In this document: positions 1 to 7,305 of the stretch, one piece after another | Layout of the letters: each line of letters starts with the position of its first letter | Position numbering within the stretch: position 1 is the stretch's first letter | The notes under the pieces: generated by a model | What the model was told of the DNA's origin: nothing | Database searches by the model: none | The model's input: the letters and a program-made list of their open reading frames with translations, nothing else | Source of the DNA: Caulobacterales bacterium | Lineage (GTDB): Bacteria; Pseudomonadota; Alphaproteobacteria; Caulobacterales; Caulobacteraceae | Reading direction: 5' to 3' | Assembly: GCA_019510435.1 (NCBI GenBank) | Contig: JAEKKJ010000015.1 | Coordinates: forward strand, 62,001 to 126,000 | Length of the DNA: 64,000 nt | Made by a program: the position numbers and the translations under genes

Positions 1-86
1 ATCAGTTGATCGATCATGCGATGGAGTTCTGCGCGCTCGGCCTGGCTCGCGGCGTCGCCTCTGGTCTGCTCGGCGTCGTCCGCCAT
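1..86 (-). CDS. 5' end of an unidentified gene, cut by the window edge
   Basis: An ATG at 84-86 on the minus strand sits behind a strong AAGGAGG ribosome-binding site and opens a frame that stays open to position 1. Only the first 28 residues are visible (start MADDAEQTRGDAAS). They are hydrophilic and acidic, with no signal peptide and no recognisable motif. The gene starts 86 nt downstream of the kinase-like gene on the same strand, so the two may be co-transcribed. No function can be assigned from this fragment. Confidence 0.6.
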   Translation of the reverse strand, partial: MADDAEQTRGDAASQAERAELHRMIDQL

Positions 87-172
87 CCGGCCTCCTTCAG
101 CCCAAGGCTGGAATTCGCCGGCGTCCGTCAGGTTCCCGACCCGGTTCCAGACGAAGGTCCCGAGGGGCACGA

Positions 173-1003
173 TCAGGCCCGCGGACCGCGCGCCAAGGCT
201 TCGGACAGCGCCCGGGTAAAGGCTACGAGCCCCGGCCAACGGTCCGCCGGATCGGCCGCCGCGGCGCGCGCCAGGACCCGCTCCAACGCCGGCCAGGCGT
301 CCCGCAGCCGCGGGGCCTCGCCGCCTCCAGCGTGGGGTAGGCCCATGCCGCTGTCGCCCAGCATGATGCGGCAGGCCATGGCCGCCACCGCCTGCTGCTC
401 GGCGGCGGCGCGCGAGGCGTCATCCTCGGCGCCCAGCAGGCGCGCGGCGCCGAACTCCACGAGCCACAGGCGGTCGGCGAGGTCCACGCGGACGTTCAGC
501 GGGTGCACGTCGCCGTGCAGCACGCCCCGCTCGTGCAACTCCACGTAGAGGCCGGCGAGTCGCTCGGCGATCTGCGCCCGGCGCACCAGGGAAGCCGGCG
601 GCTCGCGCGACCAGGCCACCAGGTCCTGCCCCTCGCACCACGAGAGCGCCAGCCAGGCGTTTGCATCGGGATCGGCGTCCAGCACCCGCGGCGTCCAGGG
701 CATGCCCGCGACCTCGAGCATCTGCAGGATCTCGCCCTCGTGGCGCAGGCTGTTCCGCAGGCGGTCGGGGGCTGCGGCCGGCAGGCGCTTCAGGGCGGCC
801 GGCGCGCCGCGCGGCCCCAGGGCGAGCCAGACCTCGGCCTCACCGCGCGCCGGGATGCGCCGGACGGGCTCGTAGCCGCCGTACGCCCGGGGCGCTTGCG
901 GCGGATCGGCGACCGGCAGGAAGTCGGCGTCGGGTTCCAGGCGGCTCTGATCCACGGATAGGGGTTGGTAAACCTTAGGTAGAGAGCTTGGCCGCGCCGA
1001 CAA
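173..1003 (-). CDS. Protein-kinase-fold protein (bacterial Ser/Thr kinase or phosphotransferase type)
   Basis: A protein of up to 276 residues with a compact kinase-like core. An N-lobe has the invariant-lysine-like strand APAALKRLP, a catalytic loop reads HGDVHPLN (canonical HRDxKxxN), and a metal-binding-like motif reads VEFGAARL where DFG is expected. HGDxHPxN is the loop form of aminoglycoside-phosphotransferase-like kinases and of the kinase domains of some lanthipeptide synthetases. No membrane segment or extra domain follows, so this is a minimal kinase. The frame opens with TTG at 1003; a GTG at 955 is an alternative and neither has a good ribosome-binding site. It lies downstream of a P450 gene on the same strand. 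The substrate is unknown, and the E in place of the DFG aspartate leaves activity open. Confidence 0.7.
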   Translation of the reverse strand: MSARPSSLPKVYQPLSVDQSRLEPDADFLPVADPPQAPRAYGGYEPVRRIPARGEAEVWLALGPRGAPAALKRLPAAAPDRLRNSLRHEGEILQMLEVAGMPWTPRVLDADPDANAWLALSWCEGQDLVAWSREPPASLVRRAQIAERLAGLYVELHERGVLHGDVHPLNVRVDLADRLWLVEFGAARLLGAEDDASRAAAEQQAVAAMACRIMLGDSGMGLPHAGGGEAPRLRDAWPALERVLARAAAADPADRWPGLVAFTRALSEALARGPRA

Positions 1004-1031
1004 GGCGACGCAACGCCGGGAAGCTTCACTT

Positions 1032-1052
1032 CACAAGGTTGTGTGATACACT
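1032..1052. promoter_or_regulatory. Palindromic operator-like site upstream of the kinase-like gene
   Basis: In an unusually AT-rich 80-bp gap the sequence holds CACAA-GG-TTGTG (1032-1043), followed at once by GTGTGATACAC (1041-1051). These overlapping dyads lie in front of the minus-strand kinase-like gene, which suggests a repressor or activator site with its own promoter. No regulator gene adjoins it. Confidence 0.35.
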
Positions 1053-1085
1053 AAAAAGTAGAGTTAAATCGCCGCGACGGCGCCG

Positions 1086-2336
1086 CTAGGCGACCACGTC
1101 CAGGCGCTCGAGGCCCCGGAAGAACGGCAGGCCGCGCCAGGCCGGCGGCGCGGCCGGATCCGAGAGCCGCAGGTCCGGGAAGCGCGCAAAGAATCGGCTC
1201 AGCGCCACCTGGGCCTCCAGCCGCGCCAAGGGCGCGCCGATGCAGATGTGGGCGCCTCCGCCGAACGCCACGTGCGGCCGGTGCTTGCGGCTGACGTCGA
1301 AACGGTGCGGGTCCTCGAACACGGCCGGGTCGCGGTTGGCGGCGCGCAGCCAGGTGTTCATCACCTGGCCGGGTTTCAGCGGGCAGCCGCCCACCTCCAT
1401 GTCGTGCGAGGCGATGCGGGCCGTCAGGTCCACCGGCGGCTCATAGCGCAGGACCTCCTCGACCACCGCATTCACGATGCCCGGATCGGCCACCAGCTTG
1501 GCCAACTCCTGCGGATGGGTGAGCAACAGGCGCACGCCGTTGCCGATGAGGTCGGTGGTGGTGAGGTTGCCGCCGATGAGCAGCGCCGTGAGGTTGATCC
1601 GCAGCTCGTCTTCCGAGAGGTCCGCGCCCTCCGCCTGCAGGCGCACCATGTCGGTCAGCAGGTCGTCGCGCGGCGCCTGGCGGCGCGCCTCCATGGTCTC
1701 GGCGAAATAGGCGTTGAGCGCCTGGCTCGCGGCCTCCATCTCGACCGTCCGCTCCGGGGTGCGGAAGGGGTTGAACACCTCGATCACGGCCTCGGACCAG
1801 GCGCGGAACTGGGCCAGCCGTTCGGTGTCGACGCCCAGGATGCGGGCGATCACGTCGATGGGGATCGGCACGCAGAAGCGGCTCATCAGGTCGAACGGCC
1901 CCTCCCCTGCCGACAGGGCGTCCAGGGCCGCGTCGACGATGGCCTCCACCTGGGGCCTGCAGCGCGCCACGCGGGCGTACAGCGCCTGGGCCAGCGGCGG
2001 GCGGACGCGTCCGTGGTCGGGGTCGTCCAGCATCAGGATCGAGGTGGTGGAGCTGCGCGGCAGGGTGGGATCGACGTTGACGACGAAGGCGCGCTGGGCC
2101 ACGGCGGCCTCCTCTGCGCACAGCGGGTCGCGCCACAGGCTGCGGTCGTTGACGACCGCCCGCACGTCCTCGTAGCGCGTCAGGATCAGGCTGCCGGAGG
2201 CCTCGTCCCGGTGCGCCGGGCAGCGGGCCCGCAGCGGGTCCAGCACCGCATGCGGATCGGCCCGGTAGGCGGGATTCATCGCCGTCAGCTCGAACAGCGT
2301 GGGCAGCGGGCTCTCGGCGGTCTCGGCAACGCTCAT
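1086..2336 (-). CDS. Cytochrome P450
   Basis: A soluble class I bacterial P450 of 416 residues, expected to hydroxylate a small substrate using a separate ferredoxin and reductase, neither of which is in the window. The heme-binding loop FGGGAHICIGAPLAR places the cysteine ligand at about residue 365. The K-helix ExxR is in EEVLRYEPP, and the I-helix oxygen-activation region reads GGNLTTTD instead of the usual AGxDTT. The open frame extends to 2390, but the ATG at 2336 (MSVAETAES) has a GAAAGG site in front and fits family length. The GGN form of the I-helix resembles bacterial P450s of the CYP107/CYP109-like branches, but the subfamily cannot be named. The downstream neighbour is a kinase-like gene. 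Confidence 0.93.
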   Translation of the reverse strand: MSVAETAESPLPTLFELTAMNPAYRADPHAVLDPLRARCPAHRDEASGSLILTRYEDVRAVVNDRSLWRDPLCAEEAAVAQRAFVVNVDPTLPRSSTTSILMLDDPDHGRVRPPLAQALYARVARCRPQVEAIVDAALDALSAGEGPFDLMSRFCVPIPIDVIARILGVDTERLAQFRAWSEAVIEVFNPFRTPERTVEMEAASQALNAYFAETMEARRQAPRDDLLTDMVRLQAEGADLSEDELRINLTALLIGGNLTTTDLIGNGVRLLLTHPQELAKLVADPGIVNAVVEEVLRYEPPVDLTARIASHDMEVGGCPLKPGQVMNTWLRAANRDPAVFEDPHRFDVSRKHRPHVAFGGGAHICIGAPLARLEAQVALSRFFARFPDLRLSDPAAPPAWRGLPFFRGLERLDVVA

Positions 2337-2602
2337 GGCACGCCTTTCGAGGTGGGCCGGCATCGTCGGAGCATCCCGCCAGGATGGCAAGGTTTCGAAA
2401 TTCCGCGGCCGCCGAAAGCCGTCTCAGGCCCCGAAAGATCGTCCCCGGCGGCAGGCTGACATCGTCACGCCCACCAGGCGCCATCTGGGCGGCGCCCATG
2501 GTGATCACCGCGTCCGGCCAGCCCCTTGTGCGTAGCTGAGGCAACCGGGGCCGTGGTCTGCGGGTTGATGCAACAGTCGCCGTCCGCGTTTCTGGAGGGG
2601 CC

Positions 2603-3268
2603 ATGTTGGGGATCGACCTCTCCGCGCTGAGCAGCGCCGAGCTGAAGCGGCTGCTGGAGGCGGCCCGCGCCCGGGGCGAGCCGGAGATGACCGCCCAACT
2701 GATGCGCGAGATCGCCCAGCGCGGCGCCGCCGCGCCGCGCGCGGTGGCGATGACCTGGAGCCCGTCCCCGATGGGTCTGTCCGCGGAGGCCTTGTCTGCG
2801 GAGGCCCTGTCCGCACCCACCGAAACCTGGGCCGACGACAGCCACGACGAGGCAGCCGATGAAGACCGGCCACCCTCCGCACGCCTGGGCAATGTGGCGG
2901 CGGTCGCGGTGCTGGCGGCGGCGGCCATTGCCGCCTCGGCCGGCGCTGGCTGGTGGCTGACGCGGCCACAGGCGCCGGCCTTGGCGCCCTCACCGGCTGT
3001 GGCGCCCGTTCTCCCGGTGGAAGTCCCGGCGCCGAGTTCGCCTGCGCCGCCCGTCGCGCCCGCTGCAGAGACGCCCGCGCCGGCTCCGGTCGCGAAGCCC
3101 AGGCCTGCGGCCCAGGCGCGGGCAACGCCGCATCGTCACCGCCATCCGGCCGCGCGATCGCACCGCGCCCACCGCCGCCACACCGCCCCGCCGACGGCGC
3201 ATCGCCGTCACGGCCTGCTGCACCGGCTGTCTGACTGGATCAAGCCGAAGACCCAGCGCCGCCCCTAG
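2603..3268 (+). CDS. Single-pass membrane protein with Pro/Ala-rich tail
   Basis: A 221-residue protein of unknown function with a GGAGG ribosome-binding site. Residues 1-40 form a charged helix (LSSAELKRLLEAARARGEPE) that looks like a small interaction domain. A short linker repeats SAEALSAEALSA at about 60-72. One transmembrane helix lies at about 95-118, followed by a periplasmic Pro/Ala-rich stretch and a basic C-terminus rich in His and Arg. The layout, a cytoplasmic head, one span and an extended wall-spanning tail, recalls TonB-like or septal scaffold proteins, but no defining motif is present. It is divergent from the P450, with 266 bp between them in which I see no clear promoter. 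Confidence 0.75.
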   Translation: MLGIDLSALSSAELKRLLEAARARGEPEMTAQLMREIAQRGAAAPRAVAMTWSPSPMGLSAEALSAEALSAPTETWADDSHDEAADEDRPPSARLGNVAAVAVLAAAAIAASAGAGWWLTRPQAPALAPSPAVAPVLPVEVPAPSSPAPPVAPAAETPAPAPVAKPRPAAQARATPHRHRHPAARSHRAHRRHTAPPTAHRRHGLLHRLSDWIKPKTQRRP

Positions 3269-3323
3269 CGGAACAGCCGCGGCGGAACGTGGGTTGAGGC
3301 GAGGTCGAAGACGGAGACCTTCC

Positions 3324-3662
3324 ATGACCGCCCGCACCCTGGGGTTCGCCGCCGCCGCGGCCCTGCTGCTGGCCGGCGCGGCCCAGGCGCAGAGCCCGGC
3401 GCCCGCCACCGACCCCGACCGTCCCTCCACGCCCGGCAAGCTGCCGCCGACCCGCACGGCGCCGGTGATGGGCGGCACGGTTCGCAACGGCAACGCCGCA
3501 GTGCAGGACCCGGTCGTGGCCTCCATGGGCCAGTCCGCCGACGCCGCCAGCCGCACCGCCGACGAAGCCCGCCGCCACAAGTGCGAGCGCCATCCCCCCG
3601 CGCCCGACAACGAAAAGGCCTGGCGCGCCTGCGAGGCCGTCGGCGTCGCCGCGCCGCGCTGA
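3324..3662 (+). CDS. Small exported protein of unknown function
   Basis: A 112-residue protein with a clear Sec signal peptide (MTARTLGFAAAAALLLAGAAQ) and probable cleavage after AQA. The mature part is polar and Pro-rich with two cysteines (HKCERH and AWRACEAVG) that could form one disulfide. The ATG at 3324 follows GGAGAC; the frame is open 10 codons further upstream but without a ribosome-binding site. It follows the membrane protein by 55 bp and could share its transcript. No family is recognised. Confidence 0.75.
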   Translation: MTARTLGFAAAAALLLAGAAQAQSPAPATDPDRPSTPGKLPPTRTAPVMGGTVRNGNAAVQDPVVASMGQSADAASRTADEARRHKCERHPPAPDNEKAWRACEAVGVAAPR

Positions 3663-3682
3663 GCACGCCGGGCGCGCACAGC

Positions 3683-3714
3683 AAAACGCCCCCGCCGGTG
3701 AGGGCGGGGGCGTT
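3683..3714. terminator. Intrinsic terminator between convergent genes
   Basis: A perfect 12-bp stem, AACGCCCCCGCC / GGCGGGGGCGTT, with a 6-base loop. On the minus strand the stem is followed by TTTT, so it best serves the Tyr-rich protein gene ending at 3730, while its position after 3662 lets it also stop the plus-strand gene. Confidence 0.8.
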
Positions 3715-3729
3715 GCTGGAAGCTAGCGG

Positions 3730-4056
3730 CTACCAGCGGTCGTAGCGTTCGCGCCACTCGTGGTGGTGATGGCGCCGCCAGTGGCCGTAGCCATAGCCGT
3801 TGCCGCGGTCGTAGCGGTTGTCGTAGCGATCGTAGCGGTCCGGCACGCCGTCGCGGTCGCGATCGCGATAGGCGCTGCGGTCATAGCCGCGGCCATAGTC
3901 CTGGGCGTAGCCCCGGTTATAGCTGCGCCCGTAATCTTGGCTGTAGCCGTAGGCCTGGTAGTCGCGGTGGTAGCCGTAGGACTGGGCCGAGGCGGTTCCG
4001 GCGGCGGCGAGGGTCGCAACGGCGGCGGTCGCGCCCAGGATCAAGGTCTTCATCAT
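3730..4056 (-). CDS. Secreted Tyr/Arg/Asp-rich repeat protein with a calcium-loop motif
   Basis: A 108-residue exported protein. A signal peptide covers residues 1-24 (cleavage after ASA). The mature part is built of loose YG/YDR/DYGR repeats and ends in a His/Trp/Arg cluster (HWRRHHHHEWRERYDRW). One segment, DRDRDGVPD, is the DxDxDGxxD loop of thrombospondin type 3 and EF-hand-like repeats, which suggests calcium binding. Alphaproteobacteria carry many such Tyr/Arg-rich envelope proteins of unknown role. Two ATG codons start the gene; either may be used. A strong terminator follows. Confidence 0.8.
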   Translation of the reverse strand: MMKTLILGATAAVATLAAAGTASAQSYGYHRDYQAYGYSQDYGRSYNRGYAQDYGRGYDRSAYRDRDRDGVPDRYDRYDNRYDRGNGYGYGHWRRHHHHEWRERYDRW

Positions 4057-4275
4057 CGTGCGGCCCTCCTTTGGCCGGTTCGAGGGGGAAGATGCGCCCG
4101 CCGGCCTGAACGGGGTCCGGGCCGGGTGTTCAGCGGGGGTTCACCGGCAGGGCCCGCGCTCCAGCGGCGTCGCGCCGCGGCGGCCCGCCTGTCGCCAGGG
4201 GCTGCGAATTCCCACGGCGCCGCTAGAATGCACGCCGACGTGGAGGCGCCGGGGGGCGCAACCGAGGGGACAGTG

Positions 4276-5241
4276 GTGACCGATTTCCTGGTGACGCGGA
4301 TCGCGCGGCCACCGTCCAGCGGCTTCGCCCGCGTGGCGTTGGGGCTGGCGTGCGCGGCGCTGGCCCTGGGCCTGCGCCTGGCCCTGGTGCCGTACCTCGG
4401 CATGGGCACGCCGTTCGTGGCCCTGTTGCTGGCGGTGGTGGTGGCGAGCGTGTTCGGCGGCGTGGCCGGGGGCACGGCCTGCCTGCTGCTGCTGGCGGTC
4501 GCGGGGCCCCTCCTGCTGCCGCCCGACGCCGACCCCTTCGGCCTGCGCCGGCGCATCGTGGGCGAGCTGATCTTCGTGGCCAGCGGCGCGACCGTGATCT
4601 GGATCACCGCCCTCGCCCGTGCGGCCCTGCGCCGGGAAATCGCCGGGCGCGAGACCGAGCGCCTCCTGCGGCTGGAGCTGCAGCACCGGGTGAAGAACAC
4701 CCTGGCCGTGGTCCAGTCGGTGGCCGACCAGACCTTCCGCAACACCAGCGACCCCCACGTCGCGCGCCGCGACTTCGCCGACCGGCTGGTGGCCCTGGCC
4801 CAGGCGCACGACGCCCTGGTGGACTCCGGCTGGGAGGCGGTGACCCTGGACGCCCTGGCCGAGCGGGCGCTGGCCCCGTTCCGCCCGGCGGCGTCCGAGC
4901 GCCTGGTGCTGGAGGGCGCGGCCGCCCCGGTGCCGCCCGACGCGGCCGTGCCGCTGGCCCTGTGCCTGCACGAGCTGGCCACCAACGCGGCCAAGTACGG
5001 CGCGCTCTCCGGCGAGGACGGGCGCGTGCGCCTGAGCTGGCGGCTGGAGGCGGATGGCCGGCGCCTGGCGCTGGACTGGGCCGAGAGCGGCGGGCCGACG
5101 GTGGTCCCGCCGGTCCGCCAGGGCTTCGGCACGCGCCTGCTCACCCGCGCCCTTGCCGCGCGGCCCAATGCCGAGGCGCGGCTGACCTTCCCCGCCCAGG
5201 GCGTCCACTGGGTCGCGCGGTTCGATCTGGAGGGGGTCTAG
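4276..5241 (+). CDS. HWE-family sensor histidine kinase with an N-terminal membrane domain
   Basis: About 321 residues. The N-terminus has three to four membrane helices resembling the DUF4118 sensor-kinase region. It is followed by an HWE phosphoacceptor box, LELQHRVKNTLAVVQSV (His at about residue 137), an N-box HELATNAAKYGALS, the diagnostic W-x-E (DWAESGGP) and a G-box GFGTRLL. HWE/HisKA_2 kinases in Caulobacterales include PhyK-type inputs to the PhyR-NepR-EcfG stress pathway, so this could be one; that is inference. I chose the GTG at 4276 because GAGGGG lies 6 bp upstream; the ATG at 4228 is in frame but lacks a site. No response regulator is adjacent. Confidence 0.88.
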   Translation: MTDFLVTRIARPPSSGFARVALGLACAALALGLRLALVPYLGMGTPFVALLLAVVVASVFGGVAGGTACLLLLAVAGPLLLPPDADPFGLRRRIVGELIFVASGATVIWITALARAALRREIAGRETERLLRLELQHRVKNTLAVVQSVADQTFRNTSDPHVARRDFADRLVALAQAHDALVDSGWEAVTLDALAERALAPFRPAASERLVLEGAAAPVPPDAAVPLALCLHELATNAAKYGALSGEDGRVRLSWRLEADGRRLALDWAESGGPTVVPPVRQGFGTRLLTRALAARPNAEARLTFPAQGVHWVARFDLEGV

Positions 5242-5337
5242 GCCTCGAGCCTTCCGACGGCGATGGCCGCGCGGGCCAAGCTTCGCCATGATGACGCCTT
5301 ACGGCCACGCCATCAGCGCGCCTCGGAGGAAGATCCC

Positions 5338-5784
5338 ATGAAGACGACGATCCTAGCCGTAGCGCTGGCCGTGAGCGCCGCCGCGAGCGCCCTGCCCGCC
5401 CAGGCCGACCCGCCGCCGTGGGCGCCGGCGCACGGCCGCCGCGCGCATGACGAGGCCGCGCGCGAGGACGCCCGCGACGCCTATGATCGCGGCGCCTACG
5501 ACCGTAGCGACCGGCGCGCCGCCGAGGCCTACGACAGCCGCGGGCGCTATGTGGAACCCCGCGTGATCACCCGAAACGACCGCATGTGGCGCGGCTCGGA
5601 CGGGCGCTACTACTGCCGGCGCAGCAACGGCACGACGGGCCTCGTCATCGGGGCCGCCGCCGGCGCCCTGGTGGGCCATGAGCTGGCCGGCCGCGGGGAC
5701 CGCACGCTCGGGACCGTGCTGGGCGCGGCCGCCGGCGGGCTGCTCGGGCGCGAGGTGGACCGCGGCTCGTTGAAGTGCCGCTGA
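5338..5784 (+). CDS. Exported protein with a glycine-zipper 2TM domain
   Basis: A 148-residue protein with GGAGGAAG before the ATG and a signal peptide ending ALPAQA. The middle is rich in Arg, Asp, Tyr and Ala. The C-terminal part (from about residue 100) is a glycine-zipper hairpin, GLVIGAAAGALVGHELAGRG and GTVLGAAAGGLLGREVDRG, as in the Rickettsia 17-kDa surface antigen family. Two cysteines (YYCRR and LKCR) flank the zipper. It probably sits in the cell envelope. It follows the HWE kinase by about 95 bp. Confidence 0.82.
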   Translation: MKTTILAVALAVSAAASALPAQADPPPWAPAHGRRAHDEAAREDARDAYDRGAYDRSDRRAAEAYDSRGRYVEPRVITRNDRMWRGSDGRYYCRRSNGTTGLVIGAAAGALVGHELAGRGDRTLGTVLGAAAGGLLGREVDRGSLKCR

Positions 5785-5808
5785 CCGCCTGAGCCCGAGC
5801 GTTCCGGG

Positions 5809-6255
5809 TCAGTCAGTCCAGAAGCCCGTGCCGACGCTGGTGGGCGCATTATGGAAGGTGTAGGCGCCGGTGCGGCCCTTGTAGGCCCCGCCCGTGCCGA
5901 TCAGCTTGCCCCAGCAGTCGGACGCCGGCCCCGGGTTTTCGCAGGTGGTCCGCGCGATATAGAGCTCGGCGCCGGACGCGTCGTTGAACTTGCAGACGGT
6001 GTTGGACCCGAAGGCGTCGCCCGGGGGCAGCACCCACTGGCCGCACTCGCCGGTGGTGGTGACCTTCTTGCCGTCGGCGAAGGTCGCCTCGCTGGTGATG
6101 GTGAACACCGCCGCGCCACTGGGCTTGCCCCCGGCCATGGGCGCCGGGACGATCAGGTTGCCTTCCATCTTGCTGGTGTTCTTGAAGGTGAACATCTGGG
6201 CGTGGGCCGCGGCCGGCACGGCCACGAGCAGCATCGCCGCGATCAAGCGCTTCAT
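5809..6255 (-). CDS. Exported hypothetical protein
   Basis: A 148-residue protein with a signal peptide (MKRLIAAMLLVAVPAAAHA) and a beta-rich mature domain of about 128 residues. Four cysteines (GECGQW, TVCKF, TTCEN and SDCWGK) suggest two disulfides. It is convergent with the glycine-zipper gene, with only 24 bp between stops. Alphaproteobacterial genomes carry similar periplasmic proteins without known function; I recognise no family name. Confidence 0.72.
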   Translation of the reverse strand: MKRLIAAMLLVAVPAAAHAQMFTFKNTSKMEGNLIVPAPMAGGKPSGAAVFTITSEATFADGKKVTTTGECGQWVLPPGDAFGSNTVCKFNDASGAELYIARTTCENPGPASDCWGKLIGTGGAYKGRTGAYTFHNAPTSVGTGFWTD

Positions 6256-6277
6256 GATAATTTCCCCCTAATTTGTT

Positions 6278-6287
6278 GTCATATGAC
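6278..6287. promoter_or_regulatory. Perfect 10-bp palindrome in the leader of the exported protein gene
   Basis: GTCATATGAC lies 23 bp upstream of the ATG at 6255, within an AT-rich patch that must hold the promoter of this minus-strand gene. A site this close to the start would act as a repressor operator. No regulator gene adjoins it. Confidence 0.3.
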
Positions 6288-6398
6288 GATGTTATCGAGA
6301 TGACCCCGCGAAGGTCCTGGCAAGCAAGCGAGGGTTGAGGCCTCGGCACCCTGGGGTACCCGTAAGGGTGCGGCCGTCCGGACAAACCCCACTCCGCT

Positions 6399-6437
6399 CG
6401 TCATCACCGGGCTTGTCCCGGTGACCCATGAACACCG
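6399..6437. repeat. REP-like palindrome of the alphaproteobacterial CCGGGCTTGTCCCGG type
   Basis: CACCGGGCTTGTCCCGGTG forms a hairpin flanked by GTCAT on the left and ACCCATGAACACCG on the right. Elements of this shape are dispersed in many copies through alphaproteobacterial intergenic regions. Only one copy is seen in this window. It lies between the divergent exported protein and SDR genes. Confidence 0.7.
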
Positions 6438-6482
6438 ATGCTGGTTGGAGAGGCGCGGCTTGGCCGCTGGGGGAGGCGCAGC

Positions 6483-7220
6483 ATGACCATACTGATCACC
6501 GGCGGGACCAAGGGGATCGGGCTGGGGATCGCCGAGCACCTGGCGGGCCGGGGCGAGCCCCTGGTGCTGGGCTGGCATGCGGACGCGGCGGCGGCCCAGG
6601 CGGCGGTCGGGCGGCTGACGGGCCTCGGCGCCCGCGTCCAGGCGGTGCGCGCCGATGTGGGCCAGATCGAGGGCGCCCGCCAGCTGGTCGAGGCGGCGGC
6701 CGCGTTCGGCGACGGCCCGCTGCACATCGTCCATGCCGCGGCGGCGATCTACCCCACCGCCCTGATGGACACCGACCTCGTGCGCTTCACGGAGGCGATC
6801 CAGACCAATGGCCTGTCGCTGCTCTACCTGGTGCGCCAGGCGCAGCTCTCGGCCGGCTCCAGCCTCGTCTTCATCTCCAGCGCCGGGGCGCGGACCACGC
6901 TCGCCAACTACGCCGCCCTGGGCTGCGGCAAGGCCCTGGCCGAGAGCCTGGTGCGCTACCTGGTCCCCGAGCTCGCGCCCCGCGGCGTGCGCATCAACGC
7001 CGTCGCCCCGGGCCTTGTCGCCACCACCTCCGTCGCCGCCATGGCCGGGGGCGAGGCCGCCGCCGAGCGGGTGCTGGAGCGCGGCGCCCGCGCCAACCCG
7101 TCGGGCCGGCTGGCCGAGGGCGCCGACTACGCCGCGGTGGTGGCGTTCCTGCTCAGCGACGCCGCCCGCTTCGTCCAGGGCCAGGTGATCCACGCCAATG
7201 GCGGCGCCTGGGTCGGATAG
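6483..7220 (+). CDS. Short-chain dehydrogenase/reductase with a FabL-like Y-x6-K active site
   Basis: A 245-residue SDR with GGAGG before the ATG. The cofactor motif TGGTKGIG is at residues 6-13, the catalytic serine region is ISSAGA (about 131-136), and the C-terminal substrate-loop motif is RINAVAPGLV. The active site reads Y143-AALGCG-K150, so tyrosine and lysine are six residues apart instead of the classical three. Y-x6-K is the pattern of enoyl-ACP reductases FabI and FabL, and FabL of Bacillus also has the SDR-like context seen here. The protein may therefore reduce an enoyl thioester, but it may also be an ordinary oxidoreductase of unknown substrate. An orphan ParA-like gene follows by 85 bp. 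Confidence 0.85.
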   Translation: MTILITGGTKGIGLGIAEHLAGRGEPLVLGWHADAAAAQAAVGRLTGLGARVQAVRADVGQIEGARQLVEAAAAFGDGPLHIVHAAAAIYPTALMDTDLVRFTEAIQTNGLSLLYLVRQAQLSAGSSLVFISSAGARTTLANYAALGCGKALAESLVRYLVPELAPRGVRINAVAPGLVATTSVAAMAGGEAAAERVLERGARANPSGRLAEGADYAAVVAFLLSDAARFVQGQVIHANGGAWVG

Positions 7221-7305
7221 GGGCCACGAAAGCGCCCGACTCTGCGGCGAGTCCGGAACCGGGAGAGTTGCAGAGGGGCCGCGTCGCAGGCAGGAGAGTT
7301 GCGCC

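Noticed and set aside
1441..2928. Alternative frame of 495 codons over the P450
   Set aside because: Frame-shifted shadow rich in Arg/Gly/Pro; the P450 frame has the heme-binding and ExxR motifs.
3760..4275. N-terminal extension of the HWE kinase over the Tyr-rich gene
   Set aside because: The extended frame is antisense to an exported-protein gene and gives Val/Ala repeats; GTG 4276 has a ribosome-binding site.
6399..6437. Intrinsic terminator
   Set aside because: The hairpin has no T-tract, lies between divergent starts and matches a dispersed alphaproteobacterial repeat.
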